From Paramicrobacterium chengjingii (GTDB taxonomy: Bacteria > Actinomycetota > Actinomycetes > Actinomycetales > Microbacteriaceae): a stretch of 64,000 nt of DNA. The DNA lies in the NCBI RefSeq assembly GCF_011751765.2, contig NZ_CP061169.1, positions 496,001 through 560,000 of the forward strand, in the 5' to 3' direction. Below the pieces are notes generated by a model. That model saw only the letters and a list, made by a program, of their open reading frames with translations. It was not told the origin of the DNA and did no database searches. Every line of letters starts with the position of its first letter. Within the stretch, counting starts at the first letter, position 1. Positions 43,482-52,513 of this stretch are shown here, piece by piece. The position numbers and the translations under genes were made by a program.

Positions 43482-45332
43482 TTGGTCATGAACACCGCGC
43501 TCGAGCCGCACCACGATGGTTCGCCGCTCTACGTTTCGACACAGCATCCGCATCTGGGCGAAGCCGTCGTGATGCGCCTGCGGGTTCCTCGCGCACTCGG
43601 CAAGCTTCAGGGCGTGCGCGTGCGATCGAACCCCGACAGAGAGCCCGTCTTCGCCGTCGCTCAACTGGCAGCATCCGCCAGCGGCTGGGACTGGTGGCAG
43701 GCCGAGGTGACCGTCGCAAACCGCGTGCACGGCTACCGTTGGCTGCTGCGTCTCGACGACGGAACCGACATGTGGGTAAACGCCCGCGGGGTGTTCACCG
43801 TAGAGACGCTCGACAGCGACGATTTTCGGCTCGTCGCTGCAGACGGGCCACCCGAGTGGGTTGCATCGACAGTGATGTATCAGGTGTTTCCCGACCGATT
43901 CTGGCGATCGGATGCTGGTGAGTCACGCCCGGCTCCGGAGTGGGCTGTGCCCGCTGCCTGGTCAGACGAGCTGCGCCTCGACCCGCCGGCACGATCAACC
44001 CAGTTCTACGGCGGAGACCTCGACGGCATCGTGGAGCGCCTCGATCATCTCGAGCGCCTCGGCGTGACCATGATCTACCTCACCCCGGTGTTCCCCGCGC
44101 GGTCAAACCATCGGTACGACGCGACGAGCTTCGACATGGTCGACCCGCTGCTCGGCGGCGACGAAGCGCTGATTCGCCTGGTCGAGGCCGCCCACGCGCG
44201 CGGACTGAAAGTGATCGGCGATCTGACGAGCAACCACTCGGGCGACGCACACGAATGGTTTACGGCTGCGCGTGGCAACCCCGCTGCGCCGGAGAGCGAT
44301 TTCTACTATTGGCGGGATGCCGAGCATGAGCAGTACGAGTCCTGGCTCGGAGTGCCCAGTCTTCCCAAATTCAACTGGAACTCTCGTGAGCTGCGCCGTC
44401 GGTTCATCGAGGGAGATGACTCCGTCGTGGCGACGTGGCTGAAAGCGCCATACTCTCTCGACGGCTGGCGCATCGATGTGGCGAACATGACGGGGCGGCA
44501 CGGCGACGACGACCTCAACGCGGAGGTGCGGCAGACTATCCGCCGCACAATGGTCGACATCAACCCCGACACCATCCTGCTCGCCGAGTCGACAAACGAC
44601 GCATCGAGTGATTTCCAGGGCGATGCGTGGCATGGCGCCATGACGTACGCCAACTTTACTCGCCCGCTGTGGGGCTGGCTGTCTGAGCCGCTCGGCGACG
44701 CCGGGGGAGGCCTCGGCATGGCGATGCAGACGATTCCGCGTTACGACGGCTGGCAGTTTTACGCCGCACATCGACAGTTCAGCGCGGGGTTCCCCTGGCG
44801 TGTGCGTCTGGGCAACATGAACGCCCTCGACACGCACGACACCCCGCGGTTCCTCACGAGGGCATTGCCTGGCACACTCCCGGTTGCCGTGGGCATGTCG
44901 GTAACGCTGCCGGGCATTCCCGTGGTGTGGGCGGGCGACGAGTTTGGGCTCACGGGCGAAGACGGCGAGGCGTCGCGCACGCCGATTCCGTGGCACGCCG
45001 CCGATGCGGCATCCGACACCATCGATCTGTATGCCGAGCTCATCGCTCTCAAACGCGAACATTCAGCGCTGAACGGCGGCGGAATCCGTTGGGTGCACGT
45101 GAGCGCCGATGTTCTCGCGTATGTGCGCGAAGATGCTTTGCAGTCGTTGTTGGTCGTTTCCGCGCGTGCGAATGTCGAGGTCGACCTGCCAATCGAGGCC
45201 ATTCCAACACCGGATGCCGCGGAGCAGCTGTTCGGCAGCCTCGACCTCGCGGCGAGCGCTGACAGCATCCGAATTTCGGGCTCCGGGCCGGCCTTCGCGG
45301 TGTGGCGCACGGCCGGTGTCACCGCGGAATGA
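43482..45332 (+). CDS. GH13 neopullulanase/cyclomaltodextrinase-type glycosidase
   Basis: The 616-residue enzyme most likely starts at TTG 43482, seven bases after GGAGG; ATG 43488 is the alternative but is 13 bases away. The first 120 residues form a beta-sandwich like CBM34, followed by the GH13 barrel: VMYQVFPDRFWRSD, nucleophile Asp in LDGWRIDVANMTG, acid Glu in ILLAEST, and LDTHDTPR. No signal peptide is seen. It should hydrolyse imported maltodextrins or cyclodextrins in the cytoplasm, working with the divergent glucosidase. Confidence 0.9.
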   Translation: MVMNTALEPHHDGSPLYVSTQHPHLGEAVVMRLRVPRALGKLQGVRVRSNPDREPVFAVAQLAASASGWDWWQAEVTVANRVHGYRWLLRLDDGTDMWVNARGVFTVETLDSDDFRLVAADGPPEWVASTVMYQVFPDRFWRSDAGESRPAPEWAVPAAWSDELRLDPPARSTQFYGGDLDGIVERLDHLERLGVTMIYLTPVFPARSNHRYDATSFDMVDPLLGGDEALIRLVEAAHARGLKVIGDLTSNHSGDAHEWFTAARGNPAAPESDFYYWRDAEHEQYESWLGVPSLPKFNWNSRELRRRFIEGDDSVVATWLKAPYSLDGWRIDVANMTGRHGDDDLNAEVRQTIRRTMVDINPDTILLAESTNDASSDFQGDAWHGAMTYANFTRPLWGWLSEPLGDAGGGLGMAMQTIPRYDGWQFYAAHRQFSAGFPWRVRLGNMNALDTHDTPRFLTRALPGTLPVAVGMSVTLPGIPVVWAGDEFGLTGEDGEASRTPIPWHAADAASDTIDLYAELIALKREHSALNGGGIRWVHVSADVLAYVREDALQSLLVVSARANVEVDLPIEAIPTPDAAEQLFGSLDLAASADSIRISGSGPAFAVWRTAGVTAE

Positions 45333-45404
45333 TCTCGAGTTCACGATCCGCGGAAAGGTTTGATATTCTTTAGCGGTTGCCTTGTGAACGATGTGCAAGG
45401 CAGT

Positions 45405-45476
<72 letters not shown>

Positions 45477-45500
45477 CGCGCGTTCTACGGAGCGTCGTGC

Positions 45501-45574
45501 GGCAGGGTAGCTCAGTTGGTGAGAGCGCACGACTCATAATCGTGAGGTCGCGGGTTCAAGCCCCGCTCCTGCTA
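45501..45574 (+). tRNA. tRNA-Met (CAT), elongator type
   Basis: GGCAGGG (45501-45507) pairs with TCCTGCT (45567-45573) with terminal wobbles. The anticodon loop CTCATAA on the stem CACGA/TCGTG gives CAT. The acceptor pairing and the lack of the initiator anticodon-stem G-C run favour elongator tRNA-Met. Confidence 0.92.
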
Positions 45575-45578
45575 CAGC

Positions 45579-45612
45579 ACAGAACCCCCGGCATCGCGAC
45601 CGGGGGTTCTGT
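45579..45612. terminator. 13-bp hairpin shared by the tRNA genes and the convergent AtoE gene
   Basis: The arm 45579-45591 pairs perfectly with 45600-45612 around CATCGCGA. It starts four bases after tRNA-Met and lies 30 bases after the stop of the minus-strand transporter gene. Confidence 0.8.
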
Positions 45613-45642
45613 CGTTTCGCGTCGTTGTGTGCCAGCCGCCGA

Positions 45643-47016
45643 TCAGAGGCTCACGATGAGCAGCACAGCCGCCATCACGACACCGGAGCCGAGCAGCGTG
45701 ACGAACGTATAACCCAGAATGTCGCGCATCTTGAGCCCGGCGATCGCGAGCACCGGCAGCGCCCAGAACGGCTGAATCATGTTCGTCCACTGGTCGCCAT
45801 AGGCAACGGCCATGATCGCGATCGACGGATCGACGCCCAGCTGGTGCGCCGCATCGATCATGATCGGACCCTGCACGGCGAACTGGCCGCCGCCAGATGG
45901 CACGAAGAAGTTGACGATGCCCGCTGATAGCAGCGCGAGAACGCCGAACGTTGTGGGCGTCGAAATCGACACGAACGCGTCAGAGAAGAGTTTGATGAGC
46001 CCCGACGACGACATGATTCCGAGAATTCCGGCATAGAGAGGGAACTGCAGCAGAATCTCACCGACGTTCGACGCCGCCCTCTTGGTGAGATGAATCAGCT
46101 CGAACGGATTCTTGACGAGCAGCAGAATCAATGCGAGGAACGACCAGTTGACGATGTCGAGCGTGAGGGTTCCGCCCTGGATGAAGTGCACGGCGAGATA
46201 CCCGACGAGGCCGAGGCCGAGCAGCAGTGTGAGAATGCGCGACGCGTCGACGCGGTCAGCAGGCGTGACGACGGACTCGTCGGCCTCGTCATGCTTCTCC
46301 GAGCCGACAGCATCCGGCAGTTCATAGATGGGGTCGCCGCTCTTGGGCCGGATGAGGAAGAAGAGAAGCGCAACGACGACGATCACCGCGAGGGCGGCGA
46401 GCATATTCCACGATGCGAATATGGTCTCGGTGACGGGGATCACCTCGCCGCCGAGTGCGGGAGCGAGAAACGAGTCGGGAGTTGCGGCGGTGAGGGGGCC
46501 CGAGCCGGAATATCCCATGTGCCAGACGACGAAGCCTGAGTATCCGGCAGCGACGAGCAGCGGAAAGTGCACTTTGTACCCGCGCCTACGCGACTGCACA
46601 GCGATCTCTCGTGCGAGCAACGTGCCGACGATCAGACCGAGTCCCCAGGTGATGAGGCTCGCAATGGCCCCGATGACGAAGACGAACACGTACGCTGTTC
46701 CCGGGCCCGTGGGTACGCCAGCCAGCCAGCCGAGCAGCTTCTTGACCGGCCGGGTGTTGGCGAGCATGTATCCGAGCAGCAGAATCAGACACATTTGCGT
46801 CATGAACGCGAGAAGGCCCGAGAGGCCATCGCCCCAGCCAACGACGACGTCGACAGGGCTGGTCTGCGTGAGCGTCATCGCGAGGATCGCGACAATGATC
46901 GTCAGAACAATGGCGAAGGTGAGCGCCGAGGGAATCCAGCGCTCAAGAAACCGGTTGATTGGACGCATGACGCTCCGTCGGCCGGTCGGCTTCTCAGGTG
47001 CGGGTGCAGTCGACAT
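45643..47016 (-). CDS. Short-chain fatty acid transporter, AtoE type
   Basis: The 457-residue membrane protein starts at ATG 47016 behind AAAGGAG. It has about twelve hydrophobic segments and AtoE-family landmarks: ITWGLGLIVGTLLAREIA, HMGYSGSGPLTAATP and NFFVPSGGGQFAVQGPIM near the end, followed by YGDQWTNMIQPFWALP. It should take up short-chain fatty acids such as acetoacetate or butyrate. No fatty-acid CoA-transferase gene is adjacent. Confidence 0.9.
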   Translation of the reverse strand: MSTAPAPEKPTGRRSVMRPINRFLERWIPSALTFAIVLTIIVAILAMTLTQTSPVDVVVGWGDGLSGLLAFMTQMCLILLLGYMLANTRPVKKLLGWLAGVPTGPGTAYVFVFVIGAIASLITWGLGLIVGTLLAREIAVQSRRRGYKVHFPLLVAAGYSGFVVWHMGYSGSGPLTAATPDSFLAPALGGEVIPVTETIFASWNMLAALAVIVVVALLFFLIRPKSGDPIYELPDAVGSEKHDEADESVVTPADRVDASRILTLLLGLGLVGYLAVHFIQGGTLTLDIVNWSFLALILLLVKNPFELIHLTKRAASNVGEILLQFPLYAGILGIMSSSGLIKLFSDAFVSISTPTTFGVLALLSAGIVNFFVPSGGGQFAVQGPIMIDAAHQLGVDPSIAIMAVAYGDQWTNMIQPFWALPVLAIAGLKMRDILGYTFVTLLGSGVVMAAVLLIVSL

Positions 47017-47060
47017 TGACGAACTCCTTTGTTCTGACGTGGATCTCGACGAGTGAGACT

Positions 47061-47957
47061 CTACCGGGCGATGCGCGCGCGACGGGCGATGCCGATGAGC
47101 AGCTCTGCGGCCTCGTGCACGCTGCCGGGCAGCCACACTGCGCGCATGCATCGAGCGAACTCACTTTCCGTCGGCACAATGACGAGACCACCAGAGCGCA
47201 CAGCATCGGCGACCGCAAGTTCGCTCAACACAGCAGGGCCTGCACCGGAGGCGACGCTGATGCGCACTGCGGCGTTGCTGTCGAGCTCAAGCGTCGGGGG
47301 GACAGGGTCGAGATGCGCGATCGCGGATTCGAGCGTCGTGCGGGTTCCAGAACCCGATTCACGAACAACGAGCGGGGTTCGCGCAAGCTCGGCATCGGTG
47401 ATCGCGCGACGGCGGGTTGCCCATGGATGCTGTGGCGCGACCACGATCACGAGGCGGTCTCGCGCGACCTCGGCGCTGCGAAGCCCGCGGCGAACACCGG
47501 GTGACTCGACGAAGCCCACGTCGGCGCGACCTGCCGCGACAGCATCCTGCACCTCCTCTGAGTTCTGGGCGGCGAGATGCAGTTCGAGCTGTGGACGTTC
47601 GGCCCTGAGCGCGGCGAGCCACCGTGGCAAAAGTGCCTCGGCGACAGTCTTGCTCGCCGCGACAGTGAGATGCGATCGCTCCGAATCGCGCAACGCCTCG
47701 GCAGCCGACTGGAAGTTTCGTGATTCAGCCACGACGTCGGCTGCCCAGTCTGCAACCATCGCGCCGTGGTTGGTCAGTGTCGACCCACGCGGCCCCCTAT
47801 CGATGAGCCTGAAGCCGAGATCGGCTTCAAGTCGCCGAAGCGTGCGTGACGCATTGGGTTGAGCCATGTCGAGGCTCTGCGCGGCAGCGCTCAGGCTTCC
47901 GTGCTCGGAGACGGCGCAAAGAAGAGCGAGCGCCGTCAGATCGGGAAGATGTGCCAT
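47061..47957 (-). CDS. LysR family transcriptional regulator paired with YeiH
   Basis: The 298-residue protein has a LysR helix-turn-helix (LTALALLCAVSEHGSLSAAAQSLDMAQPNASRTLRRLE) and an effector domain. ATG 47957 lies six bases after TATCAT on the minus strand (47969-47964), fitting a leaderless mRNA. It is divergent from a YeiH-type exporter gene, and a T-N11-A palindrome overlaps its start codon. LysR proteins of the YeiE/CysB kind often govern YeiH genes. Confidence 0.88.
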   Translation of the reverse strand: MAHLPDLTALALLCAVSEHGSLSAAAQSLDMAQPNASRTLRRLEADLGFRLIDRGPRGSTLTNHGAMVADWAADVVAESRNFQSAAEALRDSERSHLTVAASKTVAEALLPRWLAALRAERPQLELHLAAQNSEEVQDAVAAGRADVGFVESPGVRRGLRSAEVARDRLVIVVAPQHPWATRRRAITDAELARTPLVVRESGSGTRTTLESAIAHLDPVPPTLELDSNAAVRISVASGAGPAVLSELAVADAVRSGGLVIVPTESEFARCMRAVWLPGSVHEAAELLIGIARRARIAR

Positions 47958-47970
47958 ATCACGATGATAT
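47956..47970. promoter_or_regulatory. LysR-type operator ATATCACGATGATAT
   Basis: Perfect 6-bp arms around CGA have the T-N11-A form. The site overlaps both the start codon and the -10 box of the lysR gene, so the regulator would shut off its own transcription and act on the divergent exporter gene. Confidence 0.6.
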
Positions 47971-48027
47971 GACGTAGGGATGAAGAAGGCATTCTCAAGC
48001 CGCCCGCGGACCGGCATTCTTGACACC

Positions 48028-49056
48028 ATGTCGAACTCCACTGCTCCGGTACACGAACCTCAGACACGACGGCGAAACAGGATCGGTGCCCTCCTTCCCG
48101 GACTCGGGCTCTGTGCCGTCGCCGTCGTTGCGGCGCTCACGGTGAATCACCTGGTGCCTGCCGTGAGTGCGCTTCTGATTGCCATCGTGCTCGGAATGCT
48201 GTTGCGCAACCTCGTTCCCCTTCCCGCAGTGTTCGATGCGGGGTTGGCGTTCTCAGCAAAGAAGCTCCTGCGGCTCGGTGTCGTGCTGCTGGGGCTTCAG
48301 CTGGTGGTCGGAGACATCCTCGGGCTCGGCGCAGGGGTGATTGTTGTGGTGATTGCGATCGTCGTCGGCGGAATCGTCTCAACGCTGCTGATCGGCAAGC
48401 TTATGGGCATCAGTTTCACGCAGAGACTGCTCATCGCTTGTGGTTTCTCGATCTGCGGTGCCGCAGCCGTCGCAGCCGTCGACGGCGTCGTCGAGCCCGA
48501 TGACGACGAAGAGGTGGTCACGGCAATCGCGCTCGTGGTGCTCTTCGGAACCCTGATGATCCCTCTCGTTCCCCTTGCAGCTGGGGCGCTCGGGCTCGGT
48601 TCTCATGACGCCGGGCTCTGGGCGGGCGGCTCGATCCACGAGGTCGCGCAGGTGGTTGCCGCGGGAGGGATCATCGGTGGAGGGGCGCTCGGGGTCGCCG
48701 TGATCGTCAAGCTGGCGCGCGTGCTGATGCTCGCCCCCGTCATGGCGGTGATCAGCGCCGTTCGCCGCCGTCAGAGCGCGGGGTCGGGCGGTAAGCGACC
48801 TCCGATCATGCCGCTGTTCGTCTTCGGATTCATCGTGATGGTCGCTCTGCGGTCGATTGGGCTTGTTCCCGCTGGCATCGTCGATGCGGCATCCGTGGTT
48901 CAGAATGCACTGCTCGCTTCGGCCATGTTCGCGCTTGGCGCCGGTGTGAAGATCCGCAACCTTGTGAAGGTCGGCCCGAAGCCGTTCGCGCTCGCCGCGT
49001 GCAGCACGATCGTGGTCGCCGGCATTGCGCTCGCCGGAGTCATGATCGTCGCCTGA
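48028..49056 (+). CDS. YeiH/UPF0324 family putative sulfate exporter
   Basis: The 342-residue membrane protein has about ten hydrophobic segments with the family landmarks FSAKKLLRLGVVLLGLQL, CGFSICGAAAVAAV and WAGGSIHEVAQVVAA. ATG 48028 fits family lengths; it has no Shine-Dalgarno but a weak TTCTCA-17-CATTCT promoter lies seven bases before it. ATG 47980 in the same frame would add 16 residues and leave only 22 bases to the divergent lysR start. These proteins are proposed to export sulfate or other anions; activity is not established. Confidence 0.85.
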   Translation: MSNSTAPVHEPQTRRRNRIGALLPGLGLCAVAVVAALTVNHLVPAVSALLIAIVLGMLLRNLVPLPAVFDAGLAFSAKKLLRLGVVLLGLQLVVGDILGLGAGVIVVVIAIVVGGIVSTLLIGKLMGISFTQRLLIACGFSICGAAAVAAVDGVVEPDDDEEVVTAIALVVLFGTLMIPLVPLAAGALGLGSHDAGLWAGGSIHEVAQVVAAGGIIGGGALGVAVIVKLARVLMLAPVMAVISAVRRRQSAGSGGKRPPIMPLFVFGFIVMVALRSIGLVPAGIVDAASVVQNALLASAMFALGAGVKIRNLVKVGPKPFALAACSTIVVAGIALAGVMIVA

Positions 49057-49074
49057 GGCGGAGCGGGCCGTGCG

Positions 49075-49743
49075 TCAGACGTCGAGAAAGCGTCGGATGC
49101 CTGCGGTCAACGCCATTGAATCTTCGAGCATCGGCAGGTGCGCCGTCGGAAGAGACGCCGTCCACCTCGCGCCGATCCGAGCGGCAGACGCTGCTTGAGC
49201 CGACGCCGGCAGCTCGATGTCAGCCGACGTCGAGACGTAGCCGCACCGCGAAGGAAACGACGTATCGACTGTCTTGTCGAGGTAGAGGCCTCGTGGTTCC
49301 GGTTCGAAACCCTCGACGAGGCGATCCGTCGTGTTCTCGTCGAGGCCCGTACCGAGACTTGAACGAATTGCCGAATCCGGCGGGCGTGTGCCGGTGAGAC
49401 GGAGTGCGATCGGCAGAACCCACCGTGCGGGAATGGGAAGGTTTGCCGCATAGGAGGTTCCCGGTTTCGGAAACAGGGCGGCGACGCCGAGAACCGCGTC
49501 GATGCGGTCGGCCGCGAGCGGCAGCATCCGTGTTGCTATCGTTCCGCCTAGCGAATGCGCGACGACGGTGAAGTGCGGCCACGGCGCGAACTCAAGTGCA
49601 GCGACTGCCGCGTCGGCGAGAGTCGCGCCCTCGTGTCGCGGAGTTTCTGCGACGGCGGACTCGGTGCCGAGACTCTGCCGTACGTCATCCCATACCCACG
49701 TCTGCAGGCCGGCACCGCTGATGAAGAGTACGGGAGACGTCAT
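49075..49743 (-). CDS. Alpha/beta hydrolase
   Basis: The 222-residue protein has the nucleophile elbow VAHSLGG near residue 65, an oxyanion region FISGAGLQTWVWD at the start and a C-terminal His in TAHLPMLED. The substrate is unknown. ATG 49743 lies six bases after TAGTCT on the minus strand (49755-49750), so a leaderless mRNA is likely. It is convergent with the YeiH gene and divergent from the APH-like gene. Confidence 0.83.
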   Translation of the reverse strand: MTSPVLFISGAGLQTWVWDDVRQSLGTESAVAETPRHEGATLADAAVAALEFAPWPHFTVVAHSLGGTIATRMLPLAADRIDAVLGVAALFPKPGTSYAANLPIPARWVLPIALRLTGTRPPDSAIRSSLGTGLDENTTDRLVEGFEPEPRGLYLDKTVDTSFPSRCGYVSTSADIELPASAQAASAARIGARWTASLPTAHLPMLEDSMALTAGIRRFLDV

Positions 49744-49845
49744 GGCGTCAGACTATCGGTGAGAGCCCGACGTGTCGCGGTCTCTGTGGTGAACGGCTTG
49801 TGTGGGGGCCGTAGGATCATGGTCGAAGCGGATGGGGAGGATGCC

Positions 49846-50583
49846 GTGTCGATACCAAGCGCGCCAGTCGCTGTTCCCCCGATCGTCGTGTCTCGTGCGC
49901 GCGGCGATCGCGTCGTGCCCGTGTGGCGCAACGAGCTCGGCGGGCTCACGTTTCGAGCCGAGCCGCTGGAGGGCGCGCCGCGGTACATCAAGTGGGGGCC
50001 CCTCCAGAACGAGACGTCGATGGCGGCCGAGGCCGAGCGGTTGGAGTGGGCCGTGCGCTACGCAGCCGTGCCGCGTGTCATTGAGCACGGTTCAGACGCG
50101 ACGCACGAGTGGCTCGTCACTGCGGCGCTGACGGGGGAGAGCGCTGTCGCGCCACACTGGGTCGCCCGGCCCGCGGCAGCCGTCGTCGCCGTCGGCCGAG
50201 GGCTTCGCGCCCTGCACGAAACCCTTCCCGTCGGGGACTGCCCGTTTGAATGGGGAGTCGAGTCCCGCATCGCCAACGCGGCGGGTCGCGGCATCCACCT
50301 GCCTGAGTCGCTGAGAAAGGCGCCGGATGCCGACAAGCTCGTCGTCTGCCACGGCGACGCCTGCTGTCCCAATACGCTCATCGACGGCGCGGGCAAGTGG
50401 AGCGGCCACGTCGATCTCGGCGCCCTCGGTGTTGCAGACCGTTGGGCTGACATTGCCGTCGCGTCCATGAGCACAGAGTGGAACTACGGCCCCGGCTGGG
50501 AAGACGCGCTGATCGATGCATACGGGGTGAAACCGGACAGGGAGCGGATCGCCTACTACCGTGACCTCTGGAACGCGACCTGA
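49846..50583 (+). CDS. Aminoglycoside phosphotransferase (APH) family kinase
   Basis: The 245-residue protein starts at GTG 49846, five bases after GGGGAGG; ATG 49819 in the same frame has no ribosome site. The APH catalytic loop VVCHGDACCPNTLI (HGDxxxxN) and GHVDLGALGVADRWADIA with the metal-binding Asp are both intact. The layout is nearest APH(3')-type kinases. Many chromosomal members phosphorylate other small molecules, so drug resistance cannot be claimed. Confidence 0.85.
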   Translation: MSIPSAPVAVPPIVVSRARGDRVVPVWRNELGGLTFRAEPLEGAPRYIKWGPLQNETSMAAEAERLEWAVRYAAVPRVIEHGSDATHEWLVTAALTGESAVAPHWVARPAAAVVAVGRGLRALHETLPVGDCPFEWGVESRIANAAGRGIHLPESLRKAPDADKLVVCHGDACCPNTLIDGAGKWSGHVDLGALGVADRWADIAVASMSTEWNYGPGWEDALIDAYGVKPDRERIAYYRDLWNAT

Positions 50584-50681
50584 CCACATGGGTCGCATGA
50601 ATGATCCGGCCCACGAAAGACTTCGCAAAAAAGTTGTCGCGGCAAGGAATATCCCAAAAGTACATACGGTTGCATGGATAC

Positions 50682-51236
50682 ATGACTGAAAACACACTCG
50701 TTCATCCCCAGTACATTGCCGGCACGTGGCTGCTCGACCCGCTGCACTCCAAGTTGGAGTTCTCGCTGAAGCACCTCATGATCAGCAAAGTTCACGGCAC
50801 CTTCGACGTCGTCGAGGCCACGGTTATCACCGCCGAGAACCCGGCAGACAGCACAATTGAGGCAACGATCGACGTGTCGAGCGTCAACACGGGCCAGCCT
50901 GACCGCGACAACCACCTGCGCTCAGGCGACTTCTTTAAAATCGATGAATTTCCGACCATGACCTTCCGTTCGACGAAGGTCTCGAATGACGGCGACGACT
51001 TCACCGTCGACGGTGAGCTGACTCTGCGCGGCGTCACCAAGCCCGTCACGTTGGTCGGCGAGTTTGGTGGAGTTATTGATGCTCAGGGTCAGACAAAGGC
51101 CGGCCTCACAGCATCGACGACAATCAACCGCACCGACTTCGGCGTCAACTGGAACGCGGCAATCGAGGCCGGCGGCATGACGCTCGGTGACAAAGTGGCG
51201 ATCACGCTCGACCTGCAGTTCGCCCTGCAGAAGTAA
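50682..51236 (+). CDS. YceI family protein
   Basis: The 184-residue protein is a lipocalin-like beta-barrel of the YceI family: GTWLLDPLHSKLEFSLKHLMISKVHGTF at the start, then RDNHLRSGDFFKIDEFPTMTFRSTK and LTLRGVTKPVTL. Members bind isoprenoid chains such as polyprenyl quinones. No signal peptide is present, so it is probably cytoplasmic. ATG 50682 is the family start; TACATA (50661-50666) is a possible -10 box. Confidence 0.9.
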   Translation: MTENTLVHPQYIAGTWLLDPLHSKLEFSLKHLMISKVHGTFDVVEATVITAENPADSTIEATIDVSSVNTGQPDRDNHLRSGDFFKIDEFPTMTFRSTKVSNDGDDFTVDGELTLRGVTKPVTLVGEFGGVIDAQGQTKAGLTASTTINRTDFGVNWNAAIEAGGMTLGDKVAITLDLQFALQK

Positions 51237-51253
51237 CGTTTATCGCAGTTTTC

Positions 51254-51280
51254 GGGGTCGCGACGCAGAGTCGCGGCCCC
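51254..51280 (+). terminator. 11-bp hairpin after the YceI gene
   Basis: The arm 51254-51264 pairs with 51270-51280 around GCAGA, with one T-G wobble. It lies 17 bases after the YceI stop. Confidence 0.75.
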
Positions 51281-51326
51281 GCCGTTCGTGAATCGCGCGG
51301 TGAGGGCCGCTGCAGTGTCTTCATAT

Positions 51327-51343
51327 TTCTACGAGCTGTAGAA
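51327..51343. promoter_or_regulatory. Palindrome TTCTAC-N5-GTAGAA upstream of the nitrite reductase locus
   Basis: Perfect 6-bp arms flank GAGCT. The site covers the -35 area of the probable promoter (TAGGCT at 51353-51358), so it is a likely repressor site. It does not match the NsrR or FNR sites I know; copper-responsive repressors are one possibility. Confidence 0.5.
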
Positions 51344-51364
51344 CGTCGGCGGTAGGCTGGGGAC

Positions 51365-52513
51365 GTGCCGAACCCCGTGCCTACCTCCCGAAGCACGCAC
51401 GCCACGATGAACCGAGACGGCGTGCGCGCAGCCCGGCTTGCTTTCGTGTTGCCGGCGGGCGTTGCGCTGCTGATCGGCATGGCGGCGGGCCTCGCTCGCA
51501 TGGGTGTATGGGGAGTGGATGCCGAGGCGCTCCGTGCCGCTCACGCCCCGGCGATGCTCTTCGGCTTCGTCGGCTCGCTTGTTGCGCTCGAACGCGCTGT
51601 CGCCATTCGTCGCGTTTGGGCATTCGCCGCGCCACTGCTGCTGAGTCTTGGCGCCCTTGCGCTCATCACGCCGCTCCCGACAGCGGTTGGCCGCACGGCG
51701 ATCGCACTGGGGCTCGCGCTCATGCTCGTCATCTATCGAGTCATCTGGAAGCGGCAGACCGCTCTCGCGACGAGCGTGCAAGCGCTCGCCGCGGCATCCG
51801 GTCTCATCGCGGCGCTGCTCTGGGCAACTGGTGTCCCGTTTGAAAATGTCAGCATCGTTGCCGCCGTGTTTCTCGTGCTCACGATTGTGGGCGAGCGCAT
51901 CGAACTGGGGCGCGTGGGCGGACTGACCGCACGCGGCGAGGCTGTCGGTCTCGGGCTCTCACTCGTCGTCGCGGCAGCATCCGTTGCTACGATCCTCTGG
52001 CCCGGCGCCGCGCATTCCGTGCTCGGCGCCGCGATTCTCTCACTCGTCGCGTGGCTGCTGATCGTCGACGTCGCCCGCGTCACGATCGCCTCGACGGGCG
52101 CCGCGCGGTACATGGCGGTGTGCCTGCTCCTCGGCTACGCCTGGCTCGCAGTGGCTGGCGGCGTACTGCTTGCCGCTGGCGCCCCGAGTGCCGCAGCCTA
52201 TGACATCGTGACTCACGCCGTGCTGCTCGGGTTTGTCATGTCGATGATCATGGCGCACGCCTCCGTGATACTGCCCGCCGTGCTGCGCACCCCACTGCCG
52301 TATCGTCGCTGGTTTTACGCTCCCGTCGCTCTGCTGCAGCTGTCGCTCGTCGTGCGAGTGATCGGTGACGTGCGTGAGAGCAACATCACGATTCAGGCGG
52401 GCGGCATCGCAAACGTTGCAGCGATTCTGCTGTTTCTCGTGTGCGCGGCGGCCTCGGCTGCTGTGTCTGCACGCGTCGACCGTTCGAAAGGGGTAGCCCA
52501 TGCGCAGCGTTGA
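51365..52513 (+). CDS. NnrS-like membrane protein of the nitrite reductase locus
   Basis: The 382-residue protein has ten to twelve hydrophobic segments and conserved His in membrane helices (RAAHAPAMLFGFVGSLVALERAV, THAVLLGFVMSMIMAHASVILPAV), as in NnrS-related haem-copper membrane proteins of nitrogen-oxide metabolism. GTG 51365 lies six bases after TAGGCT (51353-51358), fitting a leaderless mRNA; ATG 51407 is an alternative with no ribosome site. It overlaps the NirK fusion gene by 14 bases, so the two act together. The exact role is unknown. Confidence 0.65.
   Translation: MPNPVPTSRSTHATMNRDGVRAARLAFVLPAGVALLIGMAAGLARMGVWGVDAEALRAAHAPAMLFGFVGSLVALERAVAIRRVWAFAAPLLLSLGALALITPLPTAVGRTAIALGLALMLVIYRVIWKRQTALATSVQALAAASGLIAALLWATGVPFENVSIVAAVFLVLTIVGERIELGRVGGLTARGEAVGLGLSLVVAAASVATILWPGAAHSVLGAAILSLVAWLLIVDVARVTIASTGAARYMAVCLLLGYAWLAVAGGVLLAAGAPSAAAYDIVTHAVLLGFVMSMIMAHASVILPAVLRTPLPYRRWFYAPVALLQLSLVVRVIGDVRESNITIQAGGIANVAAILLFLVCAAASAAVSARVDRSKGVAHAQR

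Noticed and set aside
49846..50583. Calling the APH-like gene an aminoglycoside resistance gene
   Set aside because: The catalytic motifs only show a kinase of the APH family. Chromosomal members often act on other small molecules, and no mobile element or resistance context is present.
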